A DNA stretch of 64,000 nucleotides, from contig CAKSLF010000001.1 in the NCBI GenBank assembly GCA_934466455.1, positions 1-64,000 of the forward strand, given 5' to 3'. The notes under the pieces are model-generated. The model was not told the origin of the DNA, searched no databases, and worked only from the letters and a program-made list of their open reading frames with translations. The stretch is from an uncultured Oscillospiraceae bacterium. Lineage in GTDB: Bacteria > Bacillota > Clostridia > Oscillospirales > Ruminococcaceae. Positions 59,786-64,000 of this stretch are shown one piece after another. How positions within the stretch are numbered: the stretch's first letter is position 1; each line of letters opens with the position of its first letter. Both the position numbers and the translations under genes were made by a program.

Positions 59786-59824
59786 AATACGCCGTGCTCA
59801 TTCGGTTTGAGCACGGCGTATTTT
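59786..59824. terminator. Terminator made of an inverted motif pair
   Basis: ATACGCCGTGCTCA pairs with TGAGCACGGCGTAT around TTCGGTT, with TTTTT after the second arm. It contains exact motif copies in both orientations (59792-59799, 59809-59816) and separates the plus-strand exporter genes from convergent comEC. Confidence 0.88.
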
Positions 59825-59836
59825 TATGCAAAAAAA

Positions 59837-61975
59837 TCAAATTGCTTTTGCAACATTCCCGCTGCGAAGACGAAAGCCCGCCTCTTCACTGCCGTAAAAA
59901 TCGCCGAAGATTTCCTCCGATTTAATTATACCGTCAAAAACCGTAACGGCGCATTTGCAGCGCAGGGAGGGAAAACTACTCGGATAGCTGCCGTTAAATA
60001 CAATAATTTCAGCACGGCGAAAGCGGGGCGAAATCCGCATTGTATCAACATTTTCGGATATATAAAGCAAGGTGCCCTCGCCCGTATCCAGGGTAAAAAC
60101 TCCGTTGCAGACCGGGCACAGCAACGCCTTGTCCCAAAAAGAAAGACTTCCGCCACGCAATAGCCTTGCGCCGTAATATCTTTCGGCGGCGTCGCTGTTG
60201 GAAAGCAAGGCAAGCTTTGGCTTTATCCGGCGGCAAAGGCAAAGCTCCGCCGCCTCATCGGAGGAATCAAGGCTTACCAAAACATCCGGGGAGGAAACCT
60301 TTCCGTAAAGGCGGTATATATCCTTATAAACAAGGTTTTCGGTTATGAGCACGGAGCTGCCGCCCTTTGAGCACAAAACCGCCGAGCCTTCGCTTGTGGG
60401 TATCACATCAATGCTTGCCGTACCGGAGCAGAGCACGCTTTGGCACAAAATACCCGCCAAAAGTACAAAGACAGCCGTTACGGCGGAATATCTTATGTAA
60501 GAAAAATTTCTTTTTACCAAAATCGGCAAAAGAATGAGCACCGCTGCGCCTGCCGCCCAAATGATAATCCATTCTCCGCCGGATCTCACTCTGAAAAGCG
60601 GGATTCCGGCAAAAAATTTTGCAATGGCAAGAACGGCGGATTCCATTGCACCGGCTATGACCGCACACCCGTTTGCAAAAATATTAAAAAACGGAACAAA
60701 ACCGAGCAAAACGGCGAGCATGGAAAAAATAATTGCGTATTTCGCAAAGGGCATTGAGCATATGCTTGCAATCGGTGCGGCAAAAGAAATTTCTCCGAAC
60801 GCCGCAAGAGAAATCGGTATTGTTGCAAGCCAAGCCGGGATACTTGCCGAAAAGCCGGAAACAGCCGCCGCCAAAAGGCGGCTTTTTTCGCAAGATTCAA
60901 AAATTCGGGCAAAAAATCCGTAAAGTGCGGGAGAAAATGCGATAATTGCGCCGCTGCTTGCGGCGGAAAGCAAAAATCCGGCGTCACAACAAGCCATAGG
61001 GTCTGTTATGAGCACGAGCACGGTTGCAATTCCAAGATTGTCAAGAGATGCGGATTCCGTGCTCAAAAGTCTTGCAAAGCAGCTTGCAAGAAGCATAAAA
61101 CCCGCACGCCTTACGGATACCCCAAAGCCTGCCGCCGCCATATAGACCAAGGTCAACACCATAATCGGCAAAACAAAAATCCGCTTTTTCGACCTTTTTC
61201 CGAAAACTACACGGAAAAATTGCTCCGCCGTGCCGACGATGACCGAAAGATGCATTCCCGAAACCGCAAGGATATGGCTTATTCCGGCAATGCGGAAGGA
61301 ATCGGTGATCTCCGTGCTCAATCCGCCGTTCAGCCCTATCAAAAGCCGCTTTGTAAATGCGCCCTGCCACCCGGAGAAGTATTCGTCAATCGTGTTTTCG
61401 ATTTTGCTGCGGAGCAGATAAATGTAATAGCGAAGAGAATTTTCTTCTCTGCCGGTTATTTTCGGTGCCGTGCTCATATATGCATAAAGCGAAATTCCGG
61501 AGGATCTGTCGGTAAGAAAGCCCGCCCGGTTTTCTGCATAGTTTTCGCAAAAGGAAACCTTACATTTGATTTTATCAAAAGGCTTTGCTCCGTTTTCGGA
61601 AAATCCGTAAAGCCTGAGAGTTACCCTTTGCGGCGCACCGGAAAGGCTTATGCCGTCGGTCTTTACAACATAGGCGGGTCTTCCCGTTGTGCCGCAAACC
61701 TCCGTAACCGTTCCGGATATATATGCGCTTGTTCCGCAAAGAGCCTGAGCCGGATAAAAATTCACAAAAAGATACGCCGAAACCAAAACGGCTCCGGCGG
61801 CTGCTCCGAATGTGCAAAGCTTGAGCAAATTAAATCTTTTGAAAGCAAAGGAAAAAACCGCTCCCGCAACCAGCAGCACAATACCCGCCGCCGCACTAAT
61901 CTCCGGCGGAAGAAACGCCGCAGCAAAGGCTGCGGCAAGCATGGCTCCGCCAAATTTTATGAACTTGTAGGTCAA
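59837..61975 (-). CDS. comEC: DNA-uptake channel protein ComEC/Rec2
   Basis: This 712-residue membrane protein forms the channel that takes single-stranded DNA across the membrane in transformation. It has N-terminal helices, an OB-like region (GTVTEVCGTTGRPAYVV), the competence core with SHILAVSGMHLSVIVG, and about ten helices. The C-terminal part occupies the place of the metallo-beta-lactamase-like domain, but HxHxDH is missing. I start at TTG 61975 because GGGGGC lies seven bases upstream; the longer frame to 62146 has no ribosome site. Five exact motif copies lie in the gene, the highest count of any gene here. Confidence 0.92.
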   Translation of the reverse strand: MTYKFIKFGGAMLAAAFAAAFLPPEISAAAGIVLLVAGAVFSFAFKRFNLLKLCTFGAAAGAVLVSAYLFVNFYPAQALCGTSAYISGTVTEVCGTTGRPAYVVKTDGISLSGAPQRVTLRLYGFSENGAKPFDKIKCKVSFCENYAENRAGFLTDRSSGISLYAYMSTAPKITGREENSLRYYIYLLRSKIENTIDEYFSGWQGAFTKRLLIGLNGGLSTEITDSFRIAGISHILAVSGMHLSVIVGTAEQFFRVVFGKRSKKRIFVLPIMVLTLVYMAAAGFGVSVRRAGFMLLASCFARLLSTESASLDNLGIATVLVLITDPMACCDAGFLLSAASSGAIIAFSPALYGFFARIFESCEKSRLLAAAVSGFSASIPAWLATIPISLAAFGEISFAAPIASICSMPFAKYAIIFSMLAVLLGFVPFFNIFANGCAVIAGAMESAVLAIAKFFAGIPLFRVRSGGEWIIIWAAGAAVLILLPILVKRNFSYIRYSAVTAVFVLLAGILCQSVLCSGTASIDVIPTSEGSAVLCSKGGSSVLITENLVYKDIYRLYGKVSSPDVLVSLDSSDEAAELCLCRRIKPKLALLSNSDAAERYYGARLLRGGSLSFWDKALLCPVCNGVFTLDTGEGTLLYISENVDTMRISPRFRRAEIIVFNGSYPSSFPSLRCKCAVTVFDGIIKSEEIFGDFYGSEEAGFRLRSGNVAKAI

Positions 61976-62146
61976 CGGAAAAGCCCCCTTTCCCAAACGC
62001 TTGGGATATGCGAAAAGCATTTTGGCAACATGGTAAAAAACCTCTAATTTCGACGGAATTATAGCACTGTTCGACAAAAGGTTCAAGACATTGCGAGCAA
62101 AATATGCGAAAAAGACAAAATTTTTGTGCAAATATAAGAAAATCAT

Positions 62147-62330
62147 AGTTTACGGTTTCTAAATAAAGAAATCAGTTTACAAGGTGGTTAATTATTACAC
62201 AAGAAATGCTATTTATTACAACCATGGGGTAAGCGGATTGAATTTTTACTAAACTATTAATAATATTAAATTATTATTAAATATCAGCCGAATAAAATCT
62301 TTTTTTAGCGTAAAAAGGAGGAACCTTGTA
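62147..62330. other. AT-rich divergent intergenic region
   Basis: There is no gene. A possible plus-strand promoter is TTGAAT (62238-62243) with TAATAT at a 17-base spacing (62261-62266), within a run of TTAATAATATTAAATTATTA. It would drive the lipoprotein gene at 62331. No dispersed-motif copy is present. Confidence 0.4.
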
Positions 62331-64000
62331 ATGAAAATCAATAAAAAACTCGCTGCGGTTTTAGCCGTAATTTTGTGCCTTTTTCTTCTAATGGTATGCA
62401 CCGCCTGCCAAAAGGACGAAAAAACTCTTATTGATTTGGGCGAAAAATACTTGGAAGAGCTTGATTATGACAAAGCTATTTTGACCTTTGAACAGGCTAT
62501 CGAAACGGAGCCGAGAAACGAACAGGGATATATCGGCTTGTATAATGCCTATATTGCAAAGGGAGAAGACGCCCTTGCAAAAGAGGCTTTGGAAACCGGC
62601 TATGATAATACCGGAAGCGAGGTAATAAAAGCCTTGCTTGACGAAATCAAAGAGAAAGAAGAGCGTGCAAAAGCACTTGCGGCAAACAAGGCGAACAGCC
62701 CCTCCGAAAATGAGCAGGAGCAGCCCGAAGAAGTCGAGCCGGAGCCCGAGGAAACAAATGAGGGAAAAAAGATATACAAAATTTCTCTTAAAAGCTCAAA
62801 TGATAATTACGGAGAGGTTAAGGGCGGCGGCTCTTATCCCGACGGAGATAAAATAATCATAAAAGCAACCCCAAAGGAAGGCTATCAGTTCGTAAAATGG
62901 AGCGACGAAAACGAAACCGCCGAAAGACAGATAGTCGTAAAAAGCGACAAGCTTTATATCGCATATTTTGAGGAGATACCCGTAAATACATATTACATTT
63001 CCGTATCAAGCTCCGACCCGGTTATGGGAAGCGTAAGCGGTTCCGGCTCCTACCATGACGGCGAAAAGGTGAAAATATCCGCTAAAGCAAACGACGGCTA
63101 TAAGTTTGTAAAATGGAGCGACGGAAGTACCTCCGCAACAAAGAATATTACCGTTACAAAAAGCGAAGATTATATTGCCTATTTTGAAAACAAAGAACCC
63201 GATAAATATACAATTACCGTGACAAGCGCAAATGCAAACGCAGGCTATGTCAGCGGAAGCGGAAGCTATGCAAGCGGAAGCACCGTAACAATCTCCGCAA
63301 GTGCATACAACGGCTATAAGTTTACAAAATGGAGCGACGGAAACACCTCCGCCTCAAGAAGCATAACCGTTACCGGCAACGCAAGCTATACGGCTGTGTT
63401 TGAACGGTGGGTCGCCGTAACAAACTGCGTCGGCTCAAATTATTCAAGCGCAGTGGCAACCCTTGAAGCAAGCGGACTTTCCGTAAGCATAAGCTGGAGC
63501 CACAGCGAAAGCACAGGCTGGGGAAAAGTAATGTCCCAATCTCCGTCAAGCGGCTATCTTGGCGATAACGGAAGCGTTTCTCTTACCGTAAGCTGCGGAA
63601 CAAGCGGAAAAACCGTAAGCAGCAGCGAGATAGGGAGCTATCCCTCCTCCCAGTATGACATAACCGAATATACCCAGTATTCGTACAGAACAAAATCAAA
63701 GGAATATAAGCAAAGCGCATATTCAAGCCTAAGCGGCTGGACCCGGTATGACAGCTCAAGCAGCACCTCAACAGGCGATTGGCAGACAAACAACCCCGGC
63801 TCCGGTACATCATACAGCGGGGTATACGAGATTGTAACAAGCGTTAAAAAAGGCTATCACTACTATGCCTATGCGGCGTCATATAAAGGCGACAGCCGCT
63901 ATTACCTCGACAGAAGCGAAGCCGAGGTTAGAAGCTATATGGACGCAAGATTCAGTAATTGGGGCGGAGTTGTAAACTATTATGACGATATATCCGAAAC
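62331..64000 (+). CDS. Surface lipoprotein with TPR, repeat and PASTA-like domains, cut by edge
   Basis: The open frame begins at ATG 62331 (AAGGAGG site) and runs to the edge (556 codons). A signal peptide ends CTAC (lipobox). A TPR-like region (about 35-110, LGEKYLEELDYDKAILTFEQAIE) is followed by an acidic Pro-rich linker, and three tandem ~75-residue repeats with a GY(K/Q)F(V/T)KWSD core, each ending in IAYFE or TAVFE; these resemble divergent InlB B-repeats. A PASTA-like domain follows (VTNCVGSNYSSAVATLEASGLSVSI). The Tyr/Ser-rich tail YRTKSKEYKQS, GWTRYDSS continues. Envelope-exposed; partner unknown. Confidence 0.85.
   Translation, partial: MKINKKLAAVLAVILCLFLLMVCTACQKDEKTLIDLGEKYLEELDYDKAILTFEQAIETEPRNEQGYIGLYNAYIAKGEDALAKEALETGYDNTGSEVIKALLDEIKEKEERAKALAANKANSPSENEQEQPEEVEPEPEETNEGKKIYKISLKSSNDNYGEVKGGGSYPDGDKIIIKATPKEGYQFVKWSDENETAERQIVVKSDKLYIAYFEEIPVNTYYISVSSSDPVMGSVSGSGSYHDGEKVKISAKANDGYKFVKWSDGSTSATKNITVTKSEDYIAYFENKEPDKYTITVTSANANAGYVSGSGSYASGSTVTISASAYNGYKFTKWSDGNTSASRSITVTGNASYTAVFERWVAVTNCVGSNYSSAVATLEASGLSVSISWSHSESTGWGKVMSQSPSSGYLGDNGSVSLTVSCGTSGKTVSSSEIGSYPSSQYDITEYTQYSYRTKSKEYKQSAYSSLSGWTRYDSSSSTSTGDWQTNNPGSGTSYSGVYEIVTSVKKGYHYYAYAASYKGDSRYYLDRSEAEVRSYMDARFSNWGGVVNYYDDISE

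Larger units (their letters stand above)
3127..61475. repeat. Dispersed TGAGCACGG motif family (37 exact GAGCACGG cores)
   Basis: By eye I count 37 exact copies of GAGCACGG on either strand (21 plus, 16 minus), first at 3128 and last at 61468-61475; 32 are preceded by T. Plus-strand starts: 3128, 3413, 6790, 7492, 12117, 12170, 16293, 16988, 22605, 23571, 29375, 30841, 34458, 34480, 42241, 47191, 52836, 56955, 59809, 60347, 61016. Minus-strand positions: 3429, 6411, 6588, 18006, 23902, 23933, 30225, 34446, 35885, 45002, 45051, 52823, 59792, 61057, 61312, 61468. About two copies are expected by chance in 64 kb. The role is discussed in the findings. Confidence 0.85.

Noticed and set aside
1..64000. 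CRISPR array, insertion sequence, prophage or rRNA operon
   Set aside because: No direct-repeat/spacer array, transposase, integrase, phage gene or rRNA sequence was seen.

Overview
The window reads as one continuous stretch of chromosome from a low-to-mid GC Firmicute, most likely a clostridial gut-type organism (Oscillospirales/Ruminococcaceae-like). The grounds are the gene order coaX, smc, rnc, plsX, trmFO, topA, dprA; the SRP RNA next to dnaX, ybaB and recR; TrmFO in place of TrmA; AddAB in place of RecBCD; strong AGGAGG ribosome sites; and sigma-A promoters with 17-base spacers. I see no insertion sequence, prophage, CRISPR array or rRNA gene. The left edge cuts a tRNA-Asn and the right edge cuts a large surface lipoprotein gene.

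Layout. 0-6.4 kb: small plus-strand units (macro-domain protein, AraC/GyrI-like regulator, a DUF6323/DUF6179-like pair, a von Willebrand A protein, a DUF2284-like metal protein, a membrane protein). 6.4-10.5 kb: a P-type cation ATPase and RmuC. 10.6-24.5 kb: a long minus-strand housekeeping block (coaX, glycosyltransferase, smc, radical SAM protein, rnc, plsX, trmFO, topA, dprA, an rRNA/tRNA methyltransferase). 24.6-26 kb: rplT, rpmI and infC behind an L20-type leader, infC starting at ATA. 26-33.5 kb: a PAP2-like membrane protein and addA/addB. 33.7-39.7 kb: YoaK, galactokinase, YwaF, two half-identical zinc-ribbon paralogs, TrmO and small remnants. 39.8-43.6 kb: tmRNA, smpB, recR, ybaB, dnaX and SRP RNA. 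44-46.5 kb: a penicillin-binding protein and two tRNA-Leu genes. 46.6-52.8 kb: a preQ1-riboswitch-queT unit, a stand-alone LysR DNA-binding domain, an SDR dehydrogenase, a sugar transporter, an AraC regulator, and a MerR regulator with its probable target dehydrogenase. 52.9-59.8 kb: a TetR-controlled ABC exporter operon and a second ABC exporter. 59.8-64 kb: comEC and the partial lipoprotein.

The main observation is a dispersed, non-palindromic 9-mer, TGAGCACGG. I count by eye 37 exact copies of its GAGCACGG core on both strands; about two are expected by chance. 32 of the 37 are preceded by T. Copies lie in coding DNA on either strand (roughly as many sense as antisense) and form inverted pairs that make intergenic terminator hairpins. 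That combination of density, strand balance and terminator pairing is how the DNA uptake sequences of Neisseria and Haemophilus behave. The same window encodes DNA-uptake and recombination functions (comEC, dprA, recR, addAB). I am not aware of an uptake sequence described for Firmicutes, so this is a candidate new DNA-uptake or genome-marking system, although other explanations remain open.

Other points of note are a possible programmed -1 frameshift in dnaX, a degenerate beta-lactamase-like domain in ComEC, loss of the Walker A motif in AddB, a MerR-type promoter with a 19-base spacer, a tandem gene pair with conserved 5' and divergent 3' halves, and a promoter whose -35 box lies in the loop of the upstream gene's terminator.
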